From contig NZ_QZXA01000003.1 in the NCBI RefSeq assembly GCF_003601985.1, forward strand, positions 248,001 to 312,000: 64,000 nt of DNA, read 5' to 3'. The notes beneath the pieces are model-generated. The model did not search any database. It was not told the origin of the DNA and was given only the letters and a program-made list of their open reading frames with translations. The position numbers and the translations under genes are program-made. Origin of the DNA: Mesorhizobium jarvisii (GTDB lineage Bacteria; Pseudomonadota; Alphaproteobacteria; Rhizobiales; Rhizobiaceae). Shown piece after piece: positions 17,015 through 27,500 of this stretch (position 1 is its first letter; each line of letters starts with the position of its first letter).

Positions 17015-18298
17015 ATGATAGCTCAATCCCGTCCGTTTGGCCAGCGCTACGCCTTCGTGGTGGTCGGTGTGATCTTCCTTTGCCTGCTGATCGCCGCCGG
17101 GTTGCGCTCGGCGCCCGCCGTCATGATGCTGCCGCTGGAAAACAGCTTCGGCTGGCGGCGCGATGTCATCTCGCTGGCCGCAGGCGTCGGCATCCTGCTC
17201 TATGGTCTGACGGGCCCGTTCGCCGCCGCGTTGATGGAGCGGATCGGGCTGCGGCGCACGCTGATCGCATCGCTGCTGGTGATGTCGGGCTCGACCGCTC
17301 TCAGCCTGCTGATGACCAAGCCCTGGCATCTCTTCATCACTTGGGGCGTCTTCTCGGGCATCGGCTCCGGCGCTGTTGCCAGCGTGCTTGGCGCCACCAT
17401 CGTCAACCGGTGGTTCAAGACCAATCGCGGCCTGGTCATGGGATTGATGTCGGCCTCCAGCGCCACCGGCCTGCTGGTGTTCCTGCCGCTGCTCGCCTCG
17501 CTGGCGCAATCGGGCGGCTGGAAGCCGGTCGCCATCGCCGTCGCGGTCGCCACGGCCTGCCTGCTGCCGCTGGTTTGGCTGCTGGTGCCGGAGCGTCCGG
17601 CTTCGATCGGCATGGTGCGCTATGGCGCCGAGGCCGACGACGTGCCGCCGGTGCCAGCGGCATCGCAAGGCAATTTCCTGGCGCATACGCTCAATACGCT
17701 GCGCCGCGCCGCCGGCACGCGGGTGTTCTGGTACCTGTTCGCCACCTTCTTCGTCTGCGGCTTCACCACCAACGGGCTGGTCGGCACGCATCTCATCGCC
17801 TTCTGCGGTGACATGGGCATCGGCGAGGTGCAGGCCGCCGGCCTTTTGTCGATGATGGGCATTTTCGACCTGATCGGCACAACGCTGTCGGGCTGGCTCA
17901 CCGACCGTTTCGACCCGCGCAAGCTGCTCGGCGTCTACTATGCCATCCGCGGTCTGTCGCTGATCTATCTGCCCTATTCCGGCTTCTCGGCGACCAGCCT
18001 GATCATCTTCGCCGTGCTCTACGGCCTCGACTGGATCGCCACCGTGCCGCCGACACTGCGGCTTGCCAATGAAGCGTTCGGCGACCGCAGCGGCCCGATC
18101 GTGTTCGGCTGGATCGTCGCCGGCCATCAGGTGGGTGCGGCCACTGCGGCCGCCTTCGGCGGCACGATGCGCGAGCTGCAGGGCAATTACGAGCTCGCTT
18201 TCCTCATCGCCGGCATGACGGCCATCGCGGCGGCCTGTATCTCGCTGCTGATCAACACCAGCCGGCCGGCGTTCGACCCGGAACCGCAAGCCGCCTAA
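17015..18298 (+). CDS. MFS transporter, TetR-linked
   Basis: Major facilitator superfamily transporter, 427 residues, about 12 hydrophobic segments, probably an exporter or drug/metabolite carrier. The loop between helices 2 and 3 shows MERIGLRRTLIASLL, and the second half has the related GWLTDRFDPRKLLG. I chose ATG at 17015, right after the second operator-like site; no strong Shine-Dalgarno precedes it. It is divergent from the TetR gene, a classic regulator-transporter pair. The substrate is unknown. Confidence 0.9.
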   Translation: MIAQSRPFGQRYAFVVVGVIFLCLLIAAGLRSAPAVMMLPLENSFGWRRDVISLAAGVGILLYGLTGPFAAALMERIGLRRTLIASLLVMSGSTALSLLMTKPWHLFITWGVFSGIGSGAVASVLGATIVNRWFKTNRGLVMGLMSASSATGLLVFLPLLASLAQSGGWKPVAIAVAVATACLLPLVWLLVPERPASIGMVRYGAEADDVPPVPAASQGNFLAHTLNTLRRAAGTRVFWYLFATFFVCGFTTNGLVGTHLIAFCGDMGIGEVQAAGLLSMMGIFDLIGTTLSGWLTDRFDPRKLLGVYYAIRGLSLIYLPYSGFSATSLIIFAVLYGLDWIATVPPTLRLANEAFGDRSGPIVFGWIVAGHQVGAATAAAFGGTMRELQGNYELAFLIAGMTAIAAACISLLINTSRPAFDPEPQAA

Positions 18299-18325
18299 GG
18301 CGGGATAAGGCTAAATTCAGTCAAG

Positions 18326-18349
18326 GCGATCTGACGGCCGTCAGATCGC
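18326..18349. terminator. 24-bp perfect palindrome between convergent genes
   Basis: Perfect palindrome GCGATCTGACGG/CCGTCAGATCGC, 28 bp after the MFS stop and 59 bp from the convergent small gene's stop. No T-run follows on either strand, so termination is inferred from position. It could instead be a protein-binding site. Confidence 0.45.
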
Positions 18350-18407
18350 ATGACTGTTCCAGGGCGTGTCAATGGTTGCCGCTGTCAGGGACGGCAATTA
18401 TGGGCGG

Positions 18408-18692
18408 TCAATCCGGGTAGCAGACCATCGGAATGTTCGGCCACACCGCGCTGTCGCAGTTGGCGCTGACTTGCCTCTGTTTGAAGGCGGTGCTGACCGG
18501 TCCCGTCACCATCGGGTCAACGCCATCAGGCGCATCGGCAAAGGCCTGTTCGGCGGTCTGGGTGTCTGACTGCGCAACGGCGCGCGCGCCTTTCTGGGTC
18601 GCGGCAGCCGACTGCGCGGCGTTGGCCGCCAGCAGCAAGGCAAAGGCCACCGAAGCGATGAGCGGCCAAAATCTGTTGAGTTTATCGGTCAT
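18408..18692 (-). CDS. Small secreted protein with C-terminal WPNIP motif
   Basis: Hypothetical protein of 94 residues from the ATG at 18692. A hydrophobic signal segment covers about residues 8-28. The low-complexity middle is rich in Ala/Gln/Thr. The C-terminus carries two cysteines around a WPNIP motif (CDSAVWPNIPMVCYPD). Related short proteins with a C-terminal Cys-WP-Cys arrangement occur widely in rhizobia, with no known function. An in-frame upstream start at 18746 is possible but would disrupt the signal sequence. Confidence 0.72.
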   Translation of the reverse strand: MTDKLNRFWPLIASVAFALLLAANAAQSAAATQKGARAVAQSDTQTAEQAFADAPDGVDPMVTGPVSTAFKQRQVSANCDSAVWPNIPMVCYPD

Positions 18693-18797
18693 GACGGTCG
18701 AACTGCCCGGGCCCTGAAAGGTTCCCGCCTTGGTTAACAAAATCATCTCACACGCAGATGCTTAAGATTTGATGAGTATTTGGTGTCGCGCTTCCCC

Positions 18798-18813
18798 TTT
18801 CGCAACTGCGAAA
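18798..18813 (+). promoter_or_regulatory. Inverted repeat in typA upstream region
   Basis: Perfect 7-bp inverted repeat TTTCGCA/TGCGAAA with a 2-nt centre, 77 bp ahead of the typA ATG. With a 2-nt centre it is more likely a protein-binding site than an RNA hairpin. No regulator can be named. Confidence 0.35.
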
Positions 18814-18889
18814 AACCCTGTATGAGCCGCGCAACCGAAAGAGGCAGCGCCTTTGGCCTGCTGCCTGCAACGCTTCCGAGACCCAGAAC

Positions 18890-20719
18890 ATGAAACTCCG
18901 TAATATCGCGATCATCGCGCACGTCGACCATGGAAAGACCACCCTTGTCGACCAGCTTTTGAAGCAGTCCGGCTCCTTCCGCGACAATCAGCGCGTCGCC
19001 GAGCGCGCCATGGATTCCAACGACCTGGAAAAGGAGCGCGGCATCACCATCCTGGCCAAGGCGACCTCGGTCGACTGGAAGGACACCCGCATCAACATCG
19101 TCGACACACCCGGCCACGCTGATTTCGGCGGCGAGGTCGAGCGCATCCTGTCGATGGTGGATTCGGCCATCGTGCTGGTCGACGCCGCCGAGGGCCCGAT
19201 GCCGCAGACCAAGTTCGTCGTCGGCAAGGCGCTCAAGGTCGGCCTGAAGCCGATCGTCGTCATCAACAAGATCGACCGCCCGGACGCCCGCCATGTCGAG
19301 GTGGTCAACGAGGTGTTCGACCTGTTCGCCGCGCTCGACGCCACCGACGAGCAGCTCGACTTCCCGATTCTCTACGGTTCTGGCCGCGATGGCTGGGTTT
19401 CGGAAAATCCGGAAGGCCCGAAGGACCAGCAGCTTGGGCCGCTGTTCGATCTCATCATCAAGCATGTGCCGGCACCGACCGTCCATCCCGGTCCGTTCCG
19501 GATGATCGGCACCATCCTGGAAGCCAACCCCTTCCTCGGCCGCATCATTACCGGCCGTATCGAATCCGGCACGCTGAAGGCCAACCAGGCGGTCAAGGTG
19601 CTGCACCATGACGGCACCCAGATCGAAACCGGCCGCATCTCGAAGATCCTGGCTTTCCGCGGCCTCGAGCGCCAGCCGATCGAGGAAGCCCAGGCGGGCG
19701 ATATCGTCGCCATCGCCGGCCTGTCCAAGGGTACCGTCGCCGACACGTTCTGCGACCTAGCGGTGACCGAGGCGCTGCATGCGCAGCCGATCGATCCGCC
19801 GACCGTGACCATGTCCTTCCTGGTCAATGACAGCCCGCTCGCCGGTACCGAAGGCGACAAGGTGACCAGCCGCGTCATCCGCGACCGCCTGCTGCGCGAG
19901 GCCGAAGGCAATGTCGCGCTGAAGATCGAGGAATCGCCCGACAAGGATTCGTTCTTCGTCTCCGGTCGTGGCGAATTGCAGCTCGCCGTGCTGATCGAGA
20001 CGATGCGCCGCGAAGGCTTTGAAATCGCCGTGTCGCGCCCGCGCGTGGTCATGCAGAAGGGCGAGAGCGGCGAATTGCTGGAGCCGGTCGAGGAAGTCGT
20101 CATCGACGTCGACGAAGAGCATGCCGGCGTGGTCGTGCAGAAGATGTCGGAGCGCAAGGCCGAGATGGTCGAACTGCGCCCCTCCGGCGGCAACCGCCAG
20201 CGCATCGTCTTCCACGCGCCGACGCGCGGCCTGATCGGCTACCAGTCGGAGCTTCTGACCGACACGCGCGGCACCGCCGTGATGAACCGGCTGTTCCATG
20301 CCTACGAGCCCTACAAGGGCGAACTGCCCGGCCGCACCAACGGCGTGCTGATCTCCAACGAGCAGGGTGAATCGGTCGCCTACGCCATGTGGAACCTGGA
20401 AGACCGCGGCCCGATGGTCATCGATCCGGGCGTCAAGGTCTATCAGGGCATGATCATCGGCATCCACTCCCGCGACAACGACCTTGAAGTGAACGTGCTG
20501 AAGGGCAAGAAGCTGACCAACATCCGCGCCGCCGGCAAGGACGAGGCGGTCAAGCTCACCCCGCCGATCCGCATGACGCTGGAACGCGCGCTGGCCTGGA
20601 TCCAGGACGACGAACTGGTCGAAGTGACGCCGAAGACCATCCGGCTGCGCAAACTCTATCTCGACCCGAACGAGCGCAAGCGTTTCGAGAAGTCGTCCAA
20701 GGCGGTCGGCGCGGCGTAA
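18890..20719 (+). CDS. typA: Translational GTPase TypA/BipA
   Basis: Ribosome-binding translational GTPase, 609 residues, the family's normal length. It assists large-subunit assembly and stress or cold adaptation. The G1 P-loop lies in HVDHGKTT (11-18), G3 is DTPGHADF, and G4 is NKIDRPDA. Switch elements and EF-G-like domains III and V follow, then the TypA-specific C-terminal domain. ATG at 18890; a stem-loop terminator follows 24 bp after the stop. Confidence 0.97.
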   Translation: MKLRNIAIIAHVDHGKTTLVDQLLKQSGSFRDNQRVAERAMDSNDLEKERGITILAKATSVDWKDTRINIVDTPGHADFGGEVERILSMVDSAIVLVDAAEGPMPQTKFVVGKALKVGLKPIVVINKIDRPDARHVEVVNEVFDLFAALDATDEQLDFPILYGSGRDGWVSENPEGPKDQQLGPLFDLIIKHVPAPTVHPGPFRMIGTILEANPFLGRIITGRIESGTLKANQAVKVLHHDGTQIETGRISKILAFRGLERQPIEEAQAGDIVAIAGLSKGTVADTFCDLAVTEALHAQPIDPPTVTMSFLVNDSPLAGTEGDKVTSRVIRDRLLREAEGNVALKIEESPDKDSFFVSGRGELQLAVLIETMRREGFEIAVSRPRVVMQKGESGELLEPVEEVVIDVDEEHAGVVVQKMSERKAEMVELRPSGGNRQRIVFHAPTRGLIGYQSELLTDTRGTAVMNRLFHAYEPYKGELPGRTNGVLISNEQGESVAYAMWNLEDRGPMVIDPGVKVYQGMIIGIHSRDNDLEVNVLKGKKLTNIRAAGKDEAVKLTPPIRMTLERALAWIQDDELVEVTPKTIRLRKLYLDPNERKRFEKSSKAVGAA

Positions 20720-20743
20720 TTTCTTCTTCCGACGATTTCCGAG

Positions 20744-20782
20744 AGGGGCGGGGCACCAGGTGCTCCGCCCCTTTCTCGTTTT
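20744..20782 (+). terminator. Rho-independent terminator of typA
   Basis: GC-rich stem AGGGGCGG.GCACC paired with GGTGC.CCGCCCCT (20744-20772, one G-T pair), followed by TTTCTCGTTTT. The inner pairs must open to form the loop. It is placed directly after typA. Confidence 0.8.
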
Positions 20783-21407
20783 ACCCGCCGGCTGCGGAGA
20801 TGATCGCTTCGTGGTCCGGCTCGCCGGCCAGGTCGATCCGGATCGTCATCCCCTGGCGGGCCGGCTTGCGTAGGGCTTTGGCGCCGTCCGGATCGACGAT
20901 CAGCAGGCGTCGTTCCTCCAGCGCCAGAAGCCGCGAGCGCGAGATGCCAAGTTCGCTGGCGAGCAGACGATCAAGCCGCAGCGATGTCGGCATTTCCAGC
21001 CCAAGCCGGAGTTCCAGCGCCGCCGCGCGGTCCCTGGCGCCGCCTAGCAACCGTTTATGCACGGCGACATCGGGAAACTCCTCGACGCGCCCGACCTGGT
21101 TGCGCAAGGCGACCATGTCGAAGGCATGGCGCCGCGCCAGTCCCGGGTCATTGCTTTCGAACGCCTGCAGCAGGGCCGGTTCGATGTCGCGGCGGTTGCA
21201 GCGTTCGAAAATGCCTAAATTCCAGGAATTGTCGCAGTCGACGCAGCGGTAGATCAGCCACACGTCGATGCGCTTGCCGTTGGCGTTGACGCGGAATTTT
21301 CCGCTGCAGCGATAGGCCTTCATGCCGCCGCAGCGATTGCAGTTGATCAGCGGTTGAGGTGCGATTTGGGGCGCGATCGTCCAGTGGATGCGTAAAGTGC
21401 CGGACAT
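20781..21407 (-). CDS. DUF1062 domain-containing protein
   Basis: Protein of 208 residues. The N-terminal half carries a CxxC...C...CxxC set (Cys23, Cys26, Cys34, Cys55, Cys58) likely to bind zinc, in NCNRCGGMKAYRC and YRCVDCDNSWNLGIFER, as in DUF1062 proteins. The C-terminal half contains an ELGISRSRLLALEE segment that resembles the S4-like RNA-binding element seen in this family. Function is unknown; an RNA-related role is a guess. Its stop abuts the typA terminator. Confidence 0.85.
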   Translation of the reverse strand: MSGTLRIHWTIAPQIAPQPLINCNRCGGMKAYRCSGKFRVNANGKRIDVWLIYRCVDCDNSWNLGIFERCNRRDIEPALLQAFESNDPGLARRHAFDMVALRNQVGRVEEFPDVAVHKRLLGGARDRAAALELRLGLEMPTSLRLDRLLASELGISRSRLLALEERRLLIVDPDGAKALRKPARQGMTIRIDLAGEPDHEAIISAAGG

Positions 21408-21667
21408 GCCGGTAAGCCCTTCCCGTCGGGAAGTTCATCAGGTCGGCACGATCGAGATGCCCATGCGGGCGCGGCGTGGCGGTAGGCTGTGGGGATGGTC
21501 AGGTGTCGCCGGCGGAAAGCGCGCGACAGCGGTTCAGCAGTGCCAAACCGGTCTCGAACCGCCGCCCAGAAGAACACATGAATATAAGACAGGCACCGCG
21601 GATGCGGCGCCACGCGAGTGTGTTGGGGGAGTTGACGAGACCGGCGGTTACTGAGGCAAAGTGAAGC

Positions 21668-22609
21668 TCAAAATTGTTTCGTGGCAGGTCTTCTAGCCGT
21701 AGCCAACGAGGACGGCAAGGCAGGCCAACGAATGATGGCTTCCGACTTTATTCGGGGCATTCGGAGACGTCCGGCGGGAAACTGCCGTCGGTTCCATGCA
21801 CTGGCGATCACCGATCTGATGGCGCTGGTGCCCAGGGGAGGTACGCTTTCTATGTCTTCAATGGTTCGCAAGACCGAATAGTGATCGATCCTTTCGGAGT
21901 ATCGCCCTGGTTCAACTCGAAATCCGTAGAATAAAGTAAATATATGATTCTCTGTATGGTAGTCGTCTTCATCGAATGTCACGATAAAAAGGCTGTTATT
22001 TTTCTTCGACCAAGCCCCGTAGCCCCCAAGGTAAGTTTTTAACCAGGCATCCGCCGCCTCTATTGTGCCATCATGCATGTCATTTTCGAGATTGGGGATT
22101 ACGAAGCTAACGGATGGTAGCTTCGCATAGTCGCGAGGGAACTGGGCCAAAGGCTTCTCAAATCCCTTTGAATCCGCAAACGATTCCCAAGGATTGTGTT
22201 TTCGCGGCGATCTGGCTTCGACGTAGCCCGCGAACGTCTTGCCGTGAGCTCGAAGACGAGCGGCCAGGTTCGGTGCTGCAAAGCTATGCATGCCATCGTC
22301 ATGGACGCCTTGTGTCAAGCCGCTGAACAGGGCGAAGTAATTGGGTTGGCTGGGGTGAGCAACCCCGTAGGATCGATCGAACAGAGCGCCGCCTTTTACC
22401 AGCCTGTTCAAATAGGGAGCATCTCGCCCCGCCAGAGAAATCTGCTCAAAGGTGTGGTTTTCCATGATCACGACAACGACGTGATCATATTTCGGCGGCT
22501 TCCTTGACGATGCTACAGCCTGCGGCGCTCCGGTCAGCGTCATGACGGCTACCAGGACAGCCGGCATGGAGAACCGTCGAAGGACAGCGCGCCAACTTTG
22601 CACAGCCAC
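21668..22609 (-). CDS. Secreted phosphoesterase (acid phosphatase-like)
   Basis: Phosphoesterase-family protein (AcpA/phospholipase C-like), 313 residues. The GTG at 22609 is chosen because GGAGGAG lies just upstream; a longer frame starts at 22660. A signal peptide covers about 1-33 (ending QAVA). Family motifs visible are VVVIMENHTFEQI with the metal-binding Glu-Asn, SYGVAHPSQPNY, and VTFDEDD. The region from about 21880 to 22500 is visibly more AT-rich than its neighbours, suggesting transfer. After PPLGTSA, near where the family normally ends, the frame runs on for about 45 atypical basic residues, so the C-terminus may be frameshifted. Confidence 0.8.
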   Translation of the reverse strand: MAVQSWRAVLRRFSMPAVLVAVMTLTGAPQAVASSRKPPKYDHVVVVIMENHTFEQISLAGRDAPYLNRLVKGGALFDRSYGVAHPSQPNYFALFSGLTQGVHDDGMHSFAAPNLAARLRAHGKTFAGYVEARSPRKHNPWESFADSKGFEKPLAQFPRDYAKLPSVSFVIPNLENDMHDGTIEAADAWLKTYLGGYGAWSKKNNSLFIVTFDEDDYHTENHIFTLFYGFRVEPGRYSERIDHYSVLRTIEDIESVPPLGTSAIRSVIASAWNRRQFPAGRLRMPRIKSEAIIRWPALPSSLATARRPATKQF

Positions 22610-22725
22610 GAGAACTCCTCCTCCCGCCTGCTCGGCAAGATCAACCTGACTGCAAGCCACCGACGTTGCAAGCGGCGATGTCGATCGGATATCGTCTGCC
22701 CTTCAACCGCTTGGAAGGCAGTGCC

Positions 22726-23340
22726 ATGCATCTCACCTCGCTCCTGATCTTCGCCGCCGCCTTGTTCGTTGCCGCCGGCTCGCCCGGTCCGTCGATCGCG
22801 GCACTGGTCGCACGCGTCATCGCGAAGGGCTTTCGCGACGTGTTCCCGTTCCTTCTCGCCATGTGGATCGGCGAGGGCATCTGGCTGTCGCTGGCGGTGT
22901 TCGGACTTGCCGTCGTGGCGCAGACCTTTCACTTTGCCTTTGTTGTCGTGAAATGGGCAGGCGTCGCCTATCTCGCTTACCTCGCCTGGAAGATGTGGAC
23001 GGCGCCCGTCGACGCGAAAGAAGGCGAGATGCCGCGCGAGGATTCAGCCGTGAAGCTGTTCTTCGCCGGCATGGCCGTGACGCTCGGCAACCCCAAGATC
23101 ATGATGTTCTACCTGGCGCTGCTGCCGACCATCATCGACCTCGCTTCGGTCAGCATCGTCGGCTGGGTCGAGCTGACGGTGACCATGGCGGTGGTGCTGA
23201 TCGCCATCGATCTCGCCTGGGTGCTTGCCGCCTCGCAGGCGCGCAAGCTCCTCAGAAGCAAGCGCGCCATGAAGATCGCCAACCGCGTCAGCGCCACGAC
23301 GATGGCTGGCGCTGCCGCTGCCATCGCGGCGCGCTCTTGA
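22726..23340 (+). CDS. LysE family translocator
   Basis: Membrane exporter of the LysE/RhtB amino-acid efflux family, 204 residues, about six hydrophobic segments. The N-terminal SPGPSIAALVARVIAKG matches the conserved G/SPGP motif, and GNPKIMMFYLALLP is the conserved mid-protein motif. ATG at 22726 chosen (MHLTSLL); the frame is open 60 nt upstream. It is divergent from the phosphoesterase. Exported amino acid unknown. Confidence 0.9.
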   Translation: MHLTSLLIFAAALFVAAGSPGPSIAALVARVIAKGFRDVFPFLLAMWIGEGIWLSLAVFGLAVVAQTFHFAFVVVKWAGVAYLAYLAWKMWTAPVDAKEGEMPREDSAVKLFFAGMAVTLGNPKIMMFYLALLPTIIDLASVSIVGWVELTVTMAVVLIAIDLAWVLAASQARKLLRSKRAMKIANRVSATTMAGAAAAIAARS

Positions 23341-23361
23341 GCATGATCCTGAGGCGAGGCG

Positions 23362-23688
23362 TCAGGCCATCATATTGATGATCGGTGCGATCTCGACGTT
23401 GCAGTTCGGCATGGCCAGCATCGGGCAGCCTTTGGCCTTTTCGGCGGCATCGTCGATGTCTTTGGCCTCGATGATCGAGTAGCCGCCGGTCGGGTTGCTA
23501 CCGCCGTTGTTTTCTATCTTGCCGCCAGGCAGGACGGTCTTCGACATGCCGACTGGATTGCCTGGATCGACAACGGCCGAGCCAAGCTTTCCAAACCAGC
23601 CTGTCCAGGCGTCGGTCATCGCCTTTCGCTCGGCTTCGCTCGTCGGCATCTTGCCGGAGCCGTGATAGACGTAGAGAAACTTCGCCAT
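23362..23688 (-). CDS. YCII-like domain protein
   Basis: Protein of 108 residues resembling the YCII/DGPF-type small dimeric alpha-beta barrel proteins, with a KFLYVYHGSGKMPTSEAE start and a GGYSIIEAKDIDDAAEKAKGCP segment. These often sit near ECF sigma factors and are poorly characterised; no sigma factor is here. The ATG at 23688 has a strong AGGGAGGAG upstream. It is downstream of the AhpD-like gene on the same strand with a 128-bp gap. Confidence 0.78.
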   Translation of the reverse strand: MAKFLYVYHGSGKMPTSEAERKAMTDAWTGWFGKLGSAVVDPGNPVGMSKTVLPGGKIENNGGSNPTGGYSIIEAKDIDDAAEKAKGCPMLAMPNCNVEIAPIINMMA

Positions 23689-23816
23689 GTTCTCCTCCCT
23701 TGATGAGCGGCATTGAACCGGCATGCGGTCATGCCGCCTGCCGATCATCCGACCAAACCGGCAAACACGCAACGGAAATGAGGGGTGGCTAGTATAAGGC
23801 GCGGCTAGGGTCCGCC

Positions 23817-24380
23817 TCAACGCGCCATGGCGTGGTACTCGTCGTTCGGCCGCATGTCGATTGCCGCCGCCACCCGGTTCGACATATTGAAGAAGGCCGC
23901 GGTCGAGGCTATGTCCCAGATGTCGCGGTCGCTGAAGCCGGCCTTTCGCAGCGCTGCCCGGTCGGCCTCGACGATCTTGGCCGGCTCCTCGGTCAGCTTG
24001 ACGGCGAATTCGAGCATCGCTGTCTGCCTGGGGGAAAGCGCGGCGGCACGGAAATTCATCACCATCATCTCGCCGAGCGCCGGGTCGCCCGACAGCTGTC
24101 GCACCGCGGCGCCATGCGCGGTCAGGCAGTAGTAGCAATGATTGATGGAGGACACGGCAACGGCGATCATCTCGCGCTCCAGCTTCGACAGGCCGGACTC
24201 GCCCAGCATCAGGTCGTTGTACATGTCGGTGAAGGCGCGCAGTTTCTTGTCGTCGAAGGCATAGGCCTTGAGCACGTTGGGAACCAGGCCGAGCTTCTCC
24301 TGGCATTTGGCGAAATAGGCCTTTGTCGGCTCGCTCAGCTCTCCCGAGGCCAGATCCAGTGCTGAAATTTTGCCGGTCAT
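23817..24380 (-). CDS. Peroxidase-related enzyme (AhpD/carboxymuconolactone decarboxylase family)
   Basis: Protein of 187 residues of the AhpD-like all-helical superfamily. The redox motif is visible as HCYYCLTAH with Cys82, Cys85 and His89, the arrangement used in alkylhydroperoxidase proton relay. It starts KISALDLASGEL and continues with GLVPNVLKAY, both typical of the uncharacterised peroxidase-related subfamily. Cytoplasmic. Start: ATG at 24380. Confidence 0.9.
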   Translation of the reverse strand: MTGKISALDLASGELSEPTKAYFAKCQEKLGLVPNVLKAYAFDDKKLRAFTDMYNDLMLGESGLSKLEREMIAVAVSSINHCYYCLTAHGAAVRQLSGDPALGEMMVMNFRAAALSPRQTAMLEFAVKLTEEPAKIVEADRAALRKAGFSDRDIWDIASTAAFFNMSNRVAAAIDMRPNDEYHAMAR

Positions 24381-24516
24381 GGGTCACTTCTCCTCGTCGG
24401 GCGCTATCTTGTGATCGAATTCCGATAATTCATGGCAAGCCGTCAAACCTTTGTCGCCAAACAGCGGTCATCTGCTACGATAGTCGTAAAAGCATTCGAC
24501 GGGAGGGAATAGCGTC

Positions 24517-27500
24517 ATGGCCAGCGTGAAATCCGCAGCGAAGCCGAAGAAAAAAGCCACATCGGCGACAAAGACCGAGGAAAGGCCAGCCAGGCTTGCC
24601 GATTACCTGCTCGCCCGGGCACCGGCGGAAGACATCGCCGCCTATGAGGCGGCCGATCTCGAACGCGCCGCCGACCTCGCGGGCCAAGCGGTCGCCGGCC
24701 ACAAGAAGGGCGCGTGCGTGGTTGCCGTCGAGACCGATTCGGGCGTCGTCCGCGAAGGCCGCCCGGTCACGGTCATCACCGTCGTCAACGACAACATGCC
24801 GTTCCTGTTCGATTCCATCCTCGGCGAGATCACCGAGACATCCGGCGAGCCGACCCTGGTCACCCACCCGGTCATCACCGTTCGCCATGGCAAACGCGGT
24901 GTCGAGGAAATCCTCGGCGACGGCAATTTCGCCAAGGACGATGGCAGCCACGACCGGCTGAGCGTCATCCATGTCCACATACCGCGGCTGACGGTGGAAG
25001 CGGCAAACGCCCTGACCGAGCGGCTGCGCAAGATGCTTGGCCAGGTCCATGCCGCCGTCAAGGACTGGAAGCCGATGCTCGCCCGTCTCGACCAGGCGAT
25101 CTCGGAATTCCGCTATTCGGCGGTACCGCTCGACAAGAACAGCGTCGCCGAGGCGATCGCCTTCCTGGAATGGCTGCGCGACGACAATTTCACCTTCCTC
25201 GGCATGCGCGAGTTCAAATACTCCGGCGGCGAGGAAAGCGGCAATCTCGAGCGGGCCGACAAGCCCGGCCTCGGCATTTTGTCCGATCCCGATGTGCTGG
25301 TGCTCAGGCGCGGCACCGAAGCGGTGACGACGACCCCTGAGATTCGCGCCTTCCTGCATGGGCCGGAGCCGCTGATCGTCACCAAGGCCAATGCCAAGTC
25401 TTCCGTGCACCGGCGCATCTATCTCGACTACATCGGCGTCAAGACCTATACCCCGAAGGGCACGCTTGCCGGCGAACTGCGTATCGTCGGCCTGTTCACC
25501 TCGACCGCCTACACGCGCTCGGTGATGAAGATCCCTTATCTCAGGTCCAAGGCCGAAACCATCATCGCCAAGTCCGGCTTCGACCGGCACGACCACTCCG
25601 GCAAGGCGCTCATCAACGTGCTGGAAAGCTATCCGCGCGACGAACTGTTCCAGGTGCCGGTGCCGATCCTGCGCAAGCATGCCGCGGCCATTCTCGGCCT
25701 GATAGAGCGGCCGCGCGTGCGGGCGCTGGTGCGCGCCGACCAGTTCGACCGCTTCGTCTCGATCCTCGTCTTCGTGCCGCGCGACCGTTACGACAGCGTC
25801 GTGCGCGAGAAGATCGGCGCCTATCTGAAAAACGTGTTCGAAGGCCGGCTGTCGGCCTATTACCCGGCCTTCCCCGAAGGCGGGCTGGCGCGCGTGCATT
25901 TCATCATCGGCCGCTCCGGCGGCAAGACGCCGAAGGTCGAGCAGGCGACGATCGAGGCGGCGATCCGCGACATCGTGCGGACATGGGAGGATGCCCTTTC
26001 CGACGCGGCGGATGCGGGTGGCGGCGATCAGGCGTTGAAGGCCATCGCCGCAAGGCTGCCGGAAAGCTACCGGGACACGTTCAGCGCGGCGGTGGCGCTG
26101 GCCGATGCCGGGCGCATCGCCAGGATTAGCGCCGATAATCCCATCGCCATCGACTATTATCGCCATGCCGAGCAGAAGCCGCACCAGGCGGCGCTGAAGA
26201 TCTATCACCATGGCAGCCCGGTGGCGCTGTCGCGGCGCGTGCCGGTGCTGGAAAACATCGGCTTCCGCGTCATCAGCGAGCGCACCTTCGAGGTCGGCGG
26301 CGACGCGACCGACATGGTCTTCATCCACGACATGGAACTGGAGAACAGCTACGGCAAGCCGATCGACCTTACCGATGGCGGCGCGCTGTTCGAGGACGCC
26401 TTCCTGTCGGTGTGGCGTGGCGATGTCGACAATGACGGCTATAATGGCCTGGCCCAGACCGCCGGCCTGTGGTCCGGTGAAATCACCATTCTGCGCGCCT
26501 ATGGCCGCTATCTGCAGCAGGTAGGCATTCCGCAAAGCCAGGATTTCATCGCCGCGGCGCTCAACCGCTATCCCGATATCGCGCGCGGCCTGCACGCGCT
26601 GTTCATTGCCCGGCTCGGCCCGACGGCGGTAACCGAGGGCGTGGTGGCGGCAAAGCACCTCAAGGCCAAGATCAAGGACGCGCTGGAAGATGTGCCCAAC
26701 ATCGATGACGACACCATCATCCGGCGCTACCTCAATCTGATCGAAGCCTCGCTGCGCACCAATCATTTCGTTGCCGATACGAAGCAGAAGGGCCAGTCGC
26801 TGGCGATCAAGCTCGAGTCGCAGGCGGTCGAGGGTCTTCCGGCGCCACGACCGTGGCGCGAGATCTTCGTCTACGGTTCCGAGGTCGAAGGCCTGCATCT
26901 GCGCTTCGGCCCGGTGGCGCGTGGCGGCCTGCGCTGGTCGGACCGCGCCCAGGACTACCGCACCGAAGTGCTCGGCCTGGTCAAGGCGCAGCAGGTCAAG
27001 AACGCCGTCATCGTGCCGGTCGGCGCCAAGGGCGGCTTCTTCCCCAAGCGCCTGCCGGTGGGCGGCAGCCGCGACGCGATCTTCGAGGCCGGTACCTCGG
27101 CCTACAAGAATTTCGTCTCAAGCCTTTTGTCGATCACCGACAATATCGGGCTGGACGGTGTCATTCCTCCGGCCGGGGTCGTGCGCCGCGACCAGGACGA
27201 TCCCTATTTCGTCGTCGCCGCCGACAAGGGCACGGCGACCTTCTCCGACACCGCCAACGCCATCTCCGAGAAACATGGCTTCTGGCTCGACGATGCCTTC
27301 GCCAGCGGCGGCTCGGCCGGCTATGACCACAAGAAGATGGGCATTACCGCCAAGGGCGCCTGGGAAGCGGTCAAGCGGCATTTCCGCGAGATCAACCGCG
27401 ACATCCAGACCTCGCCCTTCACCGTCGTCGGCGTCGGCGACATGTCGGGCGACGTTTTCGGCAATGGCATGCTGTTGTCGCCGCAGACAAGGCTGATCGC

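Noticed and set aside
24475..26898. 807-codon open frame opposite the glutamate dehydrogenase
   Set aside because: Shadow of the third-position GC bias; no motif, and it lies within a conserved enzyme.
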